Source of the DNA: Pseudomonas sp. PSB18
Lineage (GTDB): Bacteria > Pseudomonadota > Gammaproteobacteria > Pseudomonadales > Pseudomonadaceae
Direction of reading: 5' to 3'
DNA: 64,000 nucleotides
Assembly (NCBI RefSeq): GCF_014596565.1
Contig: NZ_NOIN01000016.1
Location: 1 to 64,000, forward strand
A model generated the notes under the pieces. The model had not been told where the DNA came from, ran no database searches, and was given only the letters and a program-made list of their open reading frames with translations. This document shows, one piece after another, positions 17,036-25,443 of this stretch. The translations under genes and the position numbers were made by a program. The first letter of the stretch is position 1. Every line of letters begins with the position of its first letter.

Positions 17036-17479
17036 ATGCCCACCCAAGCAAAGCAAAATCAAAATCAGTCGCTCAGCGGGTTTGAGCCTTATGTCCCTAA
17101 AGCGGGCGAAGAGTACATGGGCGCCCCCATGCGCGCGCACTTCACCAAGATCCTGAACAAGTGGAAACAGGACTTGATGCAGGAAGTCGACCGCACCGTG
17201 GACCACATGAAAGACGAAGCGGCCAACTTTCCCGACCCGGCCGACCGTGCCAGCCAGGAAGAAGAATTCAGCCTGGAACTGCGTGCACGTGACCGTGAGC
17301 GCAAGCTGATCAAGAAAATCGACAAGACATTGCAGCTGATCGAAGACGAAGAGTACGGCTGGTGCGAGTCCTGCGGCATCGAGATCGGCATCCGCCGGCT
17401 GGAAGCCCGCCCGACGGCCGACTTGTGCATCGACTGCAAGACCCTGGCTGAAATCAAGGAAAAACAAGTCGGCAAGTGA
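17036..17479 (+). CDS. dksA: RNA polymerase-binding transcription factor DksA
   Basis: The 147-residue protein binds the RNA polymerase secondary channel and, with ppGpp, represses rRNA promoters and activates amino-acid promoters. The coiled-coil tip has the two key aspartates (Asp67 and Asp70 in PDPADRA). The four-cysteine zinc finger is complete (Cys110, 113, 131, 134: CESCG, CIDCK). The start MPTQAKQ gives normal length. A terminator follows, then a REPIN and gluQ, the same dksA-gluQ neighbourhood as in E. coli. The rRNA promoters at 112-460 are natural targets. Confidence 0.96.
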   Translation: MPTQAKQNQNQSLSGFEPYVPKAGEEYMGAPMRAHFTKILNKWKQDLMQEVDRTVDHMKDEAANFPDPADRASQEEEFSLELRARDRERKLIKKIDKTLQLIEDEEYGWCESCGIEIGIRRLEARPTADLCIDCKTLAEIKEKQVGK

Positions 17480-17500
17480 TTGCCAGGGCTGTTACCGAAA

Positions 17501-17528
17501 AACGGAGCGTTCACACGCTCCGTTTTTT
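17501..17528 (+). terminator. Rho-independent terminator of dksA
   Basis: Stem ACGGAGCG/CGCTCCGT (17502-17509 and 17516-17523), six-base loop, then a run of T. It lies 22 bases after the dksA stop. Confidence 0.88.
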
Positions 17529-17563
17529 GTTTGCACCAGGTCCCCTACTCAGAACGTGTGAAC

Positions 17564-17660
17564 CCCTTGTGGGAGCGAGCCTGCTCGCGATAGCGCCGGA
17601 TTAGTCACCTCTGCGGTGACAGGCATACCGCTATCGCGAGCAGGCTCGCTCCCACAAGGG
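17564..17660. repeat. REPIN (paired REP palindromes)
   Basis: Two inverted REP units (GGGAGCGAGCCTGCTCGCGA and its complement) face each other around a spacer of about 45 bases. The outer arms also pair (CCCTTGTGGG/CCCACAAGGG), giving one long hairpin. It fills the gap between dksA and gluQ. REPINs of this class are mobilised in trans by RAYT transposases; none is encoded here. Confidence 0.92.
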
Positions 17661-17687
17661 ACGGTGTTCCTCCATTATCATGTCCCT

Positions 17688-18578
17688 ATGACTGCCACCT
17701 CTCCCTACATCGGACGCTTCGCCCCCACACCCAGCGGCCACCTGCATTTCGGTTCACTGGTCGCCGCGCTCGCGTCGTACCTGGACGCCAGGGCCGCGGG
17801 CGGACGCTGGCTGTTGCGCATGGAAGACCTCGATCCGCCCCGGGAAGAACCCGGCGCGCAAGCGGCGATTCTCAAAGCCCTGGAGAGCTACGGCTTCGAA
17901 TGGGACGGCGAGATGGTCCGCCAGAGTGAGCGCCACGAGGCCTACGATCAGGTGATCAACCGCCTGTTCAGCCAAGGCCTGGCTTATGCCTGCACCTGTT
18001 CGCGCAAACAACTGGAGGCGTATCAGGGTATTTATCCGGGGTTATGCCGCAACGCCGGGCACGGTACCGAAGACGCCGCCATCCGCCTGCGCGTCCCCGA
18101 GCTCGAGTACCACTTCATCGACCGGGTACAAGGCGAGTTCCGCCAGCACCTGGGTCGCGAGGCCGGCGATTTTGTCATCCGTCGCCGCGACGGGCTCTAT
18201 GCTTATCAACTGGCCGTGGTGCTGGACGACGCCTGGCAAGAAGTGACCGATATCGTGCGCGGCGCCGACCTGCTGGATTCCACCCCCCGCCAGCTCTATC
18301 TGCAAGAGTTGCTCGGGCTGCCACAACCGCGCTACCTGCATGTGCCGTTGATCACCCAACCGGACGGACACAAACTGGGCAAATCCTACCGTTCGCCGCC
18401 ACTGACGGCCGACCAGGCCACACCGTTGCTGCTCAGGGCCTTGCGGGCACTGGGCCAGGAATCCGGCGTCGAACTGGTCGATGCCAGCCCTCGGGAGCTG
18501 CTGGCCTGGGGCGTTCGCCACTGGGACGCGGCAAGGATCCCGCGCACAATGACCCTGCCCGAAGCGCAAATACGCTGA
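17688..18578 (+). CDS. gluQ: Glutamyl-Q tRNA(Asp) synthetase
   Basis: The 296-residue enzyme attaches glutamate to queuosine at the wobble position of tRNA-Asp. It is a truncated glutamyl-tRNA synthetase: HIGH-like PTPSGHLHFGSL, a CTCSRKQLEAY zinc site with the later Cys, and KLGKS as KMSKS counterpart, with no anticodon-binding domain. I chose the ATG at 17688 (MTATSPYIGRFAPTPSG); the frame is open further up, but that part runs through the REPIN. No strong ribosome-binding site is visible. dksA-gluQ linkage is classical. Confidence 0.93.
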   Translation: MTATSPYIGRFAPTPSGHLHFGSLVAALASYLDARAAGGRWLLRMEDLDPPREEPGAQAAILKALESYGFEWDGEMVRQSERHEAYDQVINRLFSQGLAYACTCSRKQLEAYQGIYPGLCRNAGHGTEDAAIRLRVPELEYHFIDRVQGEFRQHLGREAGDFVIRRRDGLYAYQLAVVLDDAWQEVTDIVRGADLLDSTPRQLYLQELLGLPQPRYLHVPLITQPDGHKLGKSYRSPPLTADQATPLLLRALRALGQESGVELVDASPRELLAWGVRHWDAARIPRTMTLPEAQIR

Positions 18579-18655
18579 CGGCCCTTGCAGCTTGGCGCCC
18601 ATCCGTTACCATCGCCGCACGTTTTCGGGCACGCGCTTAAAAAAGAGAGGCCGGG

Positions 18656-18832
18656 ATGTACATCTATCGCTTGGTCCTGCTCCTGGTAGTGGGGATTTAT
18701 CTGTTTTCCCCGGCCATCATGGATTGGTGGATCGATGCCACGGGTGCCTGGTATCGGCCGTACCTGCTCTGGCTGATCCTGATCGTCGTGACCTTCATCC
18801 TGCAGAGCCAAAAAGATGCCGATGAGCTTTAG
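18656..18832 (+). CDS. cbrX: CbrX-type small membrane protein upstream of cbrA
   Basis: This 58-residue ORF (MYIYRLVLLLVVGIYLFSP...) has two hydrophobic helices (about 5-20 and 37-52) separated by a Trp-rich loop (MDWWIDATGAWYRPY). AAGAGAGG lies a few bases before the ATG. Its stop lies 17 bases inside cbrA, so ribosomes finishing here can restart on cbrA. A small ORF at this site in P. putida has been named cbrX and affects cbrA translation; identity is inferred from position, size and hydrophobicity. Confidence 0.8.
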   Translation: MYIYRLVLLLVVGIYLFSPAIMDWWIDATGAWYRPYLLWLILIVVTFILQSQKDADEL

Positions 18833-21770
18833 CCTGACCCAGATGATCCTGATCAGTGCGGCCTACCTGGCGGTACTGTTCGGCGTGGCCTGGATCAGCG
18901 AACGAGGCATGATCCCCCGGGCGATCATCCGCCATCCGCTGACCTACACCCTGTCGCTGGGCGTCTACGCCAGTGCGTGGGCGTTCTACGGCACGGTCGG
19001 TCTGGCCTACCAGTATGGCTATGGCTTCCTGTCCAGTTACCTGGGTGTGTCGGGAGCCTTCCTGCTGGCGCCGGTGTTGCTTTACCCGATCCTGAAAATC
19101 ACCCGCACCTACCAGCTGTCATCCCTGGCCGACCTGTTCGCCTTTCGTTTCCGCAGCACCTGGGCCGGTGCGCTGACCACGATCTTCATGCTGGTGGGCG
19201 TGTTGCCGTTGCTGGCCTTGCAGATGCAGGCCGTGGCCGACTCCATCAGCATCCTGACCCACGAGCCGGTACAGCACCGGGTGGCGCTGAGCTTCTGCGT
19301 CCTGATCATCCTGTTCACCATTTTCTTCGGTTCCCGGCACATCGCCACCCGGGAAAAACACGAAGGTCTGGTGTTCGCCATCGCCTTCGAGTCGGTGATC
19401 AAGCTGATCGCCATCGGTGGCGTCGGCCTCTATGCGTTGTACGGGGTGTTCAACGGCCCGCAACAGCTCGAACTGTGGCTGCTGCAGAACCAGACCGCCC
19501 TCGCCGCCCTGCACACGCCGTTGCAGGAAGGCCCGTGGCGCACGCTGCTGCTGGTGTTCTTCGCCTCGGCGATCGTGATGCCGCACATGTACCACATGAC
19601 CTTCACCGAAAACCTCAACCCGCGCTCGCTGGTGAGCGCGAGCTGGGGCCTGCCGCTGTTCCTGCTGCTGATGAGCCTGGCGGTGCCACTGATCCTGTGG
19701 GCCGGGTTGAAGCTGGGGGCCAGTACCAATCCCGAATACTTCACCCTCGGCATCGGCATCGCCGCCAACAACCAGGCCCTGGCATTGCTGGCGTATATCG
19801 GCGGCCTGTCGGCGGCCAGCGGCCTGATTATCGTGACCACCCTGGCGCTGTCGGGCATGGCCCTCAACCACCTGGTGCTGCCGCTCTACCAACCACCGGC
19901 CGAGGGTAATATCTACCGCTGGCTGAAATGGACCCGGCGGGCACTGATCGTCGCGATCATCATGGCCGGCTACGGCTTCTACCTGATGCTGGGCGATGGC
20001 CAGGACCTGGCCAACCTGGGCATCGTCGCCTTCGTTGCCACCTTGCAGTTCCTGCCGGGCGTGCTGTCGGTGCTGTACTGGCCGACCGCCAACCGCCGTG
20101 GCTTTATCGCCGGCCTGCTGGCAGGCATCCTGGTCTGGCTGGTTGCCATGCTGTTGCCGCTGCTGGGCAACCTGCAAGGCTTCTATATCCCCTTGCTGAA
20201 CATGATCTATGTGCTCGACGACACCAGTTGGCACATGGCCGCTATCGCCTCGCTGGCGGCGAACGTACTGATGTTCACCCTGATCTCGCTGTTCACCAAC
20301 GCCAGCAGCGAAGAAGCCAGCGCCGCCGAAGCCTGCGCGGTGGACAACGTTCGCCGCCCGCAACGCCGTGAACTGCACGCGGCCTCGCCCCAGGAGTTCG
20401 CCACGCAACTGGCCAAGCCCCTGGGTGCGAAGGCCGCGCAAAAGGAAGTCGAACAGGCCCTGCGGGATCTTTACCTGCCTTTCGATGAGCGTCGCCCTTA
20501 TGCCTTGCGTCGCCTGCGGGACCGGATCGAAGCCAACCTGTCCGGCCTGATGGGCCCCAGCGTGGCCCAGGACATGGTCGAGACGTTCCTGCCCTACAAG
20601 GCCGGCGGCGAAAACTACGTCACCGAGGACATCCATTTCATCGAAAGCCGCCTCGAGGATTATCACTCGCGCCTCACCGGCCTGGCCGCCGAGCTGGATG
20701 CCCTGCGCCGTTATCACCGCCAGACCCTGCAGGAACTGCCGATGGGCGTGTGCTCCCTGGCCAAGGACCAGGAGATCCTGATGTGGAACAAGGCCATGGA
20801 AGAACTGACCGGAATCGCCGCCCAGCGTGTGGTCGGTTCACGCCTGAGCACCCTGGGCGAGCCATGGAAAGGTTTGTTGCAAGGTTTCATCGACTTGCCG
20901 GACGAGCATTTGCACAAGCAGCACCTGGCCCTCGACGGCCAGACCCGCTGGCTGAACCTGCACAAGGCGGCCATCGACGAGCCGCTTGCACCGGGCAACA
21001 GTGGCCTGGTGTTGCTGGTGGAAGACCTGACCGATACCCAGATGCTCGAAGACAAACTGGTCCACTCCGAACGCCTGGCGAGCATCGGCCGGCTGGCAGC
21101 CGGGGTGGCCCATGAAATCGGCAACCCGATCACCGGCATCGCCTGCCTGGCGCAGAACCTGCGCGAAGAGCGCGAGGAGGATGGCGAACTGACGGAAATC
21201 AGTAGCCAGATTCTCGAGCAGACCCGACGCGTGTCGCGTATCGTGCAGTCGCTGATGAGTTTTGCCCACGCTGGCGGACACCAGCACAACGACGAGCCCG
21301 TCTGCCTGGCCGAAGTGGCTCAGGATGCCATTGGTCTGCTGGCCCTCAACCGGCGCAATTTCGAAGTGCAATTCTTCAATCTGTGCGACCCGGATCATTG
21401 GGTCGACGGCGATCCCCAGCGGCTCGCCCAGGTCCTGATCAACCTGCTGTCCAACGCCCGCGATGCCTCACCGGCCGGCAGCGCCGTGCGGGTCAAGAGC
21501 GAAGCCAGCGAACACACGATCGATCTGATCGTCGAAGACGAAGGCAGCGGTATTCCACAGAACATCATGGATCGGTTGTTCGAACCCTTCTTCACCACCA
21601 AGGATCCTGGCGAAGGCACCGGACTGGGCCTCGCACTGGTCTATTCCATCGTTGAAGAGCATTATGGACAAATCACCATCGACAGCCCGGCCGATGTACA
21701 AGGCCAACGCGGCACCCGTATACGGGTGACCTTGCCGCGTCATGTCGAAGCGACGTCCGCTGTGAACTGA
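18816..21770 (+). CDS. cbrA: CbrA, transporter-sensor histidine kinase
   Basis: The 984-residue sensor joins a sodium:solute symporter-like domain of about 13 membrane helices (1-500; SLC5 family, shown to carry histidine in some Pseudomonas) to a STAC-type linker, a PAS domain (about 640-740) and a HisKA/HATPase module. The phosphorylated histidine is His766 (GVAHEIGNPITG); N, G1 and G2 boxes follow (NLLSNARDA, VEDEGSGIP, GEGTGLGLALV). It phosphorylates CbrB to balance carbon and nitrogen use. The start at 18816 overlaps cbrX; an ATG at 18822 is also possible. Confidence 0.96.
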   Translation: MPMSFSLTQMILISAAYLAVLFGVAWISERGMIPRAIIRHPLTYTLSLGVYASAWAFYGTVGLAYQYGYGFLSSYLGVSGAFLLAPVLLYPILKITRTYQLSSLADLFAFRFRSTWAGALTTIFMLVGVLPLLALQMQAVADSISILTHEPVQHRVALSFCVLIILFTIFFGSRHIATREKHEGLVFAIAFESVIKLIAIGGVGLYALYGVFNGPQQLELWLLQNQTALAALHTPLQEGPWRTLLLVFFASAIVMPHMYHMTFTENLNPRSLVSASWGLPLFLLLMSLAVPLILWAGLKLGASTNPEYFTLGIGIAANNQALALLAYIGGLSAASGLIIVTTLALSGMALNHLVLPLYQPPAEGNIYRWLKWTRRALIVAIIMAGYGFYLMLGDGQDLANLGIVAFVATLQFLPGVLSVLYWPTANRRGFIAGLLAGILVWLVAMLLPLLGNLQGFYIPLLNMIYVLDDTSWHMAAIASLAANVLMFTLISLFTNASSEEASAAEACAVDNVRRPQRRELHAASPQEFATQLAKPLGAKAAQKEVEQALRDLYLPFDERRPYALRRLRDRIEANLSGLMGPSVAQDMVETFLPYKAGGENYVTEDIHFIESRLEDYHSRLTGLAAELDALRRYHRQTLQELPMGVCSLAKDQEILMWNKAMEELTGIAAQRVVGSRLSTLGEPWKGLLQGFIDLPDEHLHKQHLALDGQTRWLNLHKAAIDEPLAPGNSGLVLLVEDLTDTQMLEDKLVHSERLASIGRLAAGVAHEIGNPITGIACLAQNLREEREEDGELTEISSQILEQTRRVSRIVQSLMSFAHAGGHQHNDEPVCLAEVAQDAIGLLALNRRNFEVQFFNLCDPDHWVDGDPQRLAQVLINLLSNARDASPAGSAVRVKSEASEHTIDLIVEDEGSGIPQNIMDRLFEPFFTTKDPGEGTGLGLALVYSIVEEHYGQITIDSPADVQGQRGTRIRVTLPRHVEATSAVN

Positions 21771-21792
21771 GACCGTCGAGAGAATCGAATCA

Positions 21793-23226
21793 ATGCCGCA
21801 CATTTTGATCGTCGAAGACGAAACAATTATCCGCTCCGCCTTGCGCCGCCTGCTGGAACGCAACCAGTACCAGGTCAGCGAAGCCGGTTCTGTGCAGGAA
21901 GCACAAGAGCGATTCAGCATCCCAACGTTTGACCTCATCGTCAGCGACCTGCGCCTGCCGGGGGCACCCGGTACCGAGCTGATCAAGCTCGGCCAGGGCA
22001 CGCCGGTGCTGATCATGACCAGCTACGCCAGCCTGCGCTCGGCAGTCGACTCCATGAAAATGGGTGCGGTGGACTACATCGCCAAGCCGTTCGACCATGA
22101 CGAGATGCTCCAGGCCGTGGCCCGTATCCTGCGTGACCGACAGACGGCTACCGGCAACGCTCCGGAGCCGACGAACGGTAAAGCTGCCGCCACCAAAGGT
22201 GCTGCGGGTAACAATAATGGCGAAATCGGCATCATCGGTTCCTGCCCTCCCATGCAGGATCTGTACGTCAAGATCCGCAAGGTCGCGCCGACCGACTCCA
22301 ACGTGCTGATCCAGGGCGAGTCCGGGACCGGCAAGGAACTGGTGGCCCGTGCCCTGCATAACCTGTCACGCCGGGCCAAGGCTCCGATGATCTCGGTGAA
22401 CTGCGCGGCAATTCCGGAAAGCCTGATCGAGTCCGAGCTGTTCGGTCATGAAAAAGGCGCCTTCACCGGGGCCAGCGCCGGGCGCGCCGGTCTGGTGGAA
22501 GCCGCGGACGGCGGCACGCTGTTCCTCGACGAAATCGGCGAACTGCCGCTGGAGGCCCAGGCACGGCTGCTGCGGGTCCTTCAGGAAGGCGAAATCCGTC
22601 GGGTCGGCTCGGTGCAATCACAGAAAGTCGACGTGCGCCTGATCGCCGCGACCCACCGCGACCTCAAGAGCCTGGCGAAAATTGGCCAGTTCCGTGAGGA
22701 CCTGTATTACCGCCTGCACGTCATTGCGCTGAAACTGCCGGCCCTGCGCGAACGGGGCGCGGACGTCAACGAAATCGCCAATGCCTTCCTCGCCCGCCAG
22801 AGCGCGCGGGTCAACCGCACCGACCTGAAGTTTGCTCCCGACGCAGAACAGGCCATTCGTCATTACGCCTGGCCGGGTAACGTCCGGGAGCTGGAAAACG
22901 CAGTGGAGCGGGCAGTGATCCTGTGCGAAAGCCCGGAAATCTCCGCCGACCTGCTGGGGATCGATGTCGAACTCAGTGATCTCGACGATGAAGAGTTCAT
23001 CGGCCTGGCACCGCAACAGGGGGGCGCTGCCAACAACACCAGCCACGAGCCTACCGAGGACCTGTCCCTGGAAGACTACTTCCAGCATTTCGTCCTGGAA
23101 CATCAGGACCATATGACCGAGACCGAACTGGCACGCAAGCTAGGGGTGAGCCGCAAGTGCCTGTGGGAACGTCGCCAGCGCCTGGGGATTCCGCGTCGCA
23201 AGACCGGCGTGGCCAGCGAAAGCTGA
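21793..23226 (+). CDS. cbrB: CbrB, sigma-54-dependent response regulator
   Basis: The 477-residue NtrC-type activator has a receiver with phospho-acceptor Asp52 (IVSDLRLPG), an AAA+ domain with Walker A GESGTGKE, the sigma-54 contact loop GAFTGA at 222-227 and GGTLFLDE, and a Fis-type helix-turn-helix at the end (TETELARKLGVSRKCLWERRQR). It activates crcZ and several amino-acid-use genes. It follows cbrA by 22 bp and is followed by a REPIN, its own terminator and the crcZ promoter. Confidence 0.96.
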   Translation: MPHILIVEDETIIRSALRRLLERNQYQVSEAGSVQEAQERFSIPTFDLIVSDLRLPGAPGTELIKLGQGTPVLIMTSYASLRSAVDSMKMGAVDYIAKPFDHDEMLQAVARILRDRQTATGNAPEPTNGKAAATKGAAGNNNGEIGIIGSCPPMQDLYVKIRKVAPTDSNVLIQGESGTGKELVARALHNLSRRAKAPMISVNCAAIPESLIESELFGHEKGAFTGASAGRAGLVEAADGGTLFLDEIGELPLEAQARLLRVLQEGEIRRVGSVQSQKVDVRLIAATHRDLKSLAKIGQFREDLYYRLHVIALKLPALRERGADVNEIANAFLARQSARVNRTDLKFAPDAEQAIRHYAWPGNVRELENAVERAVILCESPEISADLLGIDVELSDLDDEEFIGLAPQQGGAANNTSHEPTEDLSLEDYFQHFVLEHQDHMTETELARKLGVSRKCLWERRQRLGIPRRKTGVASES

Positions 23227-23234
23227 GATCAAGG

Positions 23235-23323
23235 GTGGGAGCGAGCCTGCTCGCGATAGCGGTGTATCAGCTTGCACTCAGGGCGACTGGCACAGCGCAA
23301 TCGCGAGCAGGCTCGCTCCCACA
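23235..23323. repeat. REPIN between cbrB and crcZ
   Basis: Paired, inverted REP units (GTGGGAGCGAGCCTGCTCGCGAT and complement) with a spacer of about 40 bases. It lies directly after the cbrB stop and upstream of the CbrB-site cluster. Confidence 0.9.
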
Positions 23324-23333
23324 GAGGTAGACG

Positions 23334-23408
23334 GTTACAACGCCGTGAATGTGAAAAAACTGTTACCTCAGCTTTTTTCACGTAACAGAAGCCGGGGTTT
23401 ACGGTAAC
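23334..23408 (+). promoter_or_regulatory. Candidate CbrB upstream activating sites for crcZ
   Basis: Four GTTAC/GTAAC half-sites occur in 75 bases: GTTAC at 23334, TGTTAC at 23361, GTAACA at 23382 and GTAAC at 23404. Steps between neighbours are 27, 21 and 22 bases, about two helical turns. CbrB sites upstream of P. aeruginosa crcZ were described, from memory, as TGTTAC-N14-GTAACA; here the central pair has a 15-base spacer. They lie about 105-180 bases before the predicted crcZ start. Confidence 0.7.
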
Positions 23409-23427
23409 GAAATCCCGGCTTTTTTTC
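23389..23427 (+). terminator. Rho-independent terminator of cbrAB
   Basis: Stem AAGCCGGGGTTT/AAATCCCGGCTT with one G-U pair, a nine-base loop and a run of seven T. The loop itself contains GTAAC, the fourth half-site of the CbrB cluster. Confidence 0.85.
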
Positions 23428-23485
23428 GCCCCAAAAAAAGCGGCATAACCTTAGAACCCCCGGTTTCACTGCCTCTCGCAAAAGT

Positions 23486-23500
23486 TGGCACGCACCCTGC
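23486..23500 (+). promoter_or_regulatory. Sigma-54 promoter of crcZ
   Basis: TGGCACGCACCCTGC: GG at 23487-23488, ten bases, GC at 23499-23500, a correct -24/-12 element. Predicted start is near 23512. Confidence 0.88.
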
Positions 23501-23511
23501 TATAGCTTTGG

Positions 23512-23880
23512 TACAAGAACAATAACAAGCAATGCACAAGACAATAAAAATAAGACGAATCGACTCACGCACAATAAAAACAAGACGGCGAGAGGCGCAG
23601 CTAACTGATTCTTTTGGAGAGGCGTTGTATTTGGGGCTTGCCCCACAACCAGGCCGAGAACAATAAAAACTGTCTCAAGACAGGTGCCTGAACTGGTTGG
23701 ATCGATAGATCACTGCAACACAGCGACCAAAGCAATCCGTTTGCTCTTGGCTCCCGATTGGGAGGGTCACGCAGGGAAAACCTCGTGACGCGGGCACTCA
23801 ACAAAAACAAGAAGCCCGAAACCAATAATAAAAACAGAGCACGCAACTAATTCTGGGGGAGCTTCGGCTCCCCTTGTGGT
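23512..23880 (+). ncRNA. crcZ: CrcZ, carbon-catabolite-repression RNA
   Basis: An RNA of about 370 nt runs from the sigma-54 start to a GGGGAGC/GCTCCCC hairpin (23856-23873). It contains at least six A-rich CA motifs that bind Hfq with Crc: near 23516 (AACAATAACAAG), 23540 (ACAATAAAAATAAG), 23570 (ACAATAAAAACAAG), 23660 (AACAATAAAAAC), 23803 (CAACAAAAACAAG) and 23824 (AATAATAAAAAC). When CbrAB is active CrcZ titrates Hfq/Crc and relieves repression. Position between cbrB and pcnB and length match known CrcZ. Confidence 0.94.
23856..23880 (+). terminator. 3' hairpin of crcZ
   Basis: Stem GGGGAGC/GCTCCCC with a TTCG tetraloop (23856-23873), followed by TTGTGGTTT. The T tract is weak but the hairpin is very stable. 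Confidence 0.7.
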
Positions 23881-24042
23881 TTCCGACGTTCCGCCACCCC
23901 GAAGCCTACAAGGCTTGCCGCTTAAAGCTTGCAGCTCAAATCTGCTGCGTCCTACACGATCCCCAGACTAAATGCTAGAATCCCCGCCCATCATGCGGTC
24001 ATTCTTCGTTTTGGCCGAACATTCCTTCAAACAGTGCATCCC

Positions 24043-25440
24043 ATGCTGAAGAAGCTGTTCCAGTCACTCCGTTCTCCTTTGCGTCGTACGCAACACATCC
24101 GCAGCACGCCTGAAGTGCTCAACAGCGGCCAGCACTCATTGCAAAAGGCCCAGTTCAGCCGTTATGCGGTGAACATCGTCGAACGCCTGCAGAACGCCGG
24201 CTACCAGGCTTACCTGGTCGGTGGATGCGTGCGCGACATGCTGCTCAACATCACTCCCAAGGATTTCGATGTGGCCACCAGCGCCACGCCGGAACAGGTC
24301 CGGGCCGAGTTTCGCAACGCGCGGATCATCGGCCGGCGCTTCAAGCTCGTCCACATCCACTTCGGCCGCGAAATCATCGAAGTGGCGACGTTCCGCGCCA
24401 ACCACCCGCAAAACGATGAAGAGGAAGACAGCAATCAGTCTTCTCGCAACGAGAGCGGGCGCATCCTGCGGGATAACGTCTACGGCACGCTGGAAGAAGA
24501 CGCGCAGCGCCGCGACTTCACCATCAATGCCCTGTATTACGATCCGGTCAGCGAACGCATCCTCGATTACGCCAACGGCGTACACGACATCCGCAATCAC
24601 CTGATCCGCCTGATCGGCGATCCCAAGCAGCGTTACCAGGAAGACCCGGTACGGATGCTGCGGGCCGTGCGTTTCGCCGCCAAGCTGAACTTCGGCATCG
24701 AAAAACACAGCGCCGCCCCGATTCACGACCTGGCACCGATGCTGCGGGAAATTCCTTCGGCCCGGCTGTTCGAAGAAGTGCTCAAGCTGTTCCTCTCGGG
24801 CAATGCGGCGGACACCTTCGAAATGCTGGTGGACCTGCAACTGTTCGACCCGCTGTTCCCGGCCAGTGCCGAGGCGTTGGAGCACAACCCGACCTACACC
24901 CACACCCTGATCAGCGAAGCGCTGGTCAACACCGACCTGCGCATCAAGCAGAACAAGCCGGTGACCCCGGCCTTCCTGTTCGCCGCCCTGCTCTGGCCGG
25001 CCCTGCCGGCCCGGGTACTGCGCCTGCAGGATCGCGGCATGCCACCGATTCCGGCCATGCAGGAAGCTGCCCACGAGTTGATCGCAGAACAGTGCCAGCG
25101 CATCGCGATTCCGAAGCGCTTCACGATGCCGATCCGCGAGATCTGGGACATGCAGGAGCGCCTGCCCCGTCGCAGCGGCAAGCGTGCCGACCTGCTGCTG
25201 GACAACCCGCGCTTCCGCGCCGGCTACGACTTCCTGCTGCTGCGCGAAAGCGCCGGCGAACAGACCAACGGCCTGGGCGAGTGGTGGACCGATTACCAGG
25301 ACGCCAATGACAGCGAGCGCCGCGAGATGATTCGCGAGCTCAGCGGCAAGGAAGACGGCGCCAGCGGCCCACGCAAGCGTCGTCGCAGCAGCGGCGCCAA
25401 GCGTAAGCGCGCCGGTGTGCCGAGCGCGTCGGGCGAGTAA
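24043..25440 (+). CDS. pcnB: Poly(A) polymerase I
   Basis: The 465-residue nucleotidyltransferase adds 3' poly(A) tails that promote RNA decay. Signatures are LVGGCVRDMLL and DFDVAT (catalytic aspartates), RRDFTINALYYD, then the RNA-binding region (EDPVRMLRAVRFAAKL) and a very basic tail (KRRRSSGAKRKRAG). The ATG at 24043 (MLKKLFQSLRS) gives family-like length but has no Shine-Dalgarno sequence. An 18-codon upstream frame (23993-24049) ends across this ATG. A TAGAAT box at 23976-23981 may be its -10. folK follows after three bases. Confidence 0.93.
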   Translation: MLKKLFQSLRSPLRRTQHIRSTPEVLNSGQHSLQKAQFSRYAVNIVERLQNAGYQAYLVGGCVRDMLLNITPKDFDVATSATPEQVRAEFRNARIIGRRFKLVHIHFGREIIEVATFRANHPQNDEEEDSNQSSRNESGRILRDNVYGTLEEDAQRRDFTINALYYDPVSERILDYANGVHDIRNHLIRLIGDPKQRYQEDPVRMLRAVRFAAKLNFGIEKHSAAPIHDLAPMLREIPSARLFEEVLKLFLSGNAADTFEMLVDLQLFDPLFPASAEALEHNPTYTHTLISEALVNTDLRIKQNKPVTPAFLFAALLWPALPARVLRLQDRGMPPIPAMQEAAHELIAEQCQRIAIPKRFTMPIREIWDMQERLPRRSGKRADLLLDNPRFRAGYDFLLLRESAGEQTNGLGEWWTDYQDANDSERREMIRELSGKEDGASGPRKRRRSSGAKRKRAGVPSASGE

Positions 25441-25443
25441 TCG

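Noticed and set aside
23351..23388. Possible RNA pseudoknot from GTGAAAAAA/TTTTTTCAC crossing CTGTTAC/GTAACAG
   Set aside because: The connecting loops would be zero length, and the second pair is better explained as CbrB half-sites.
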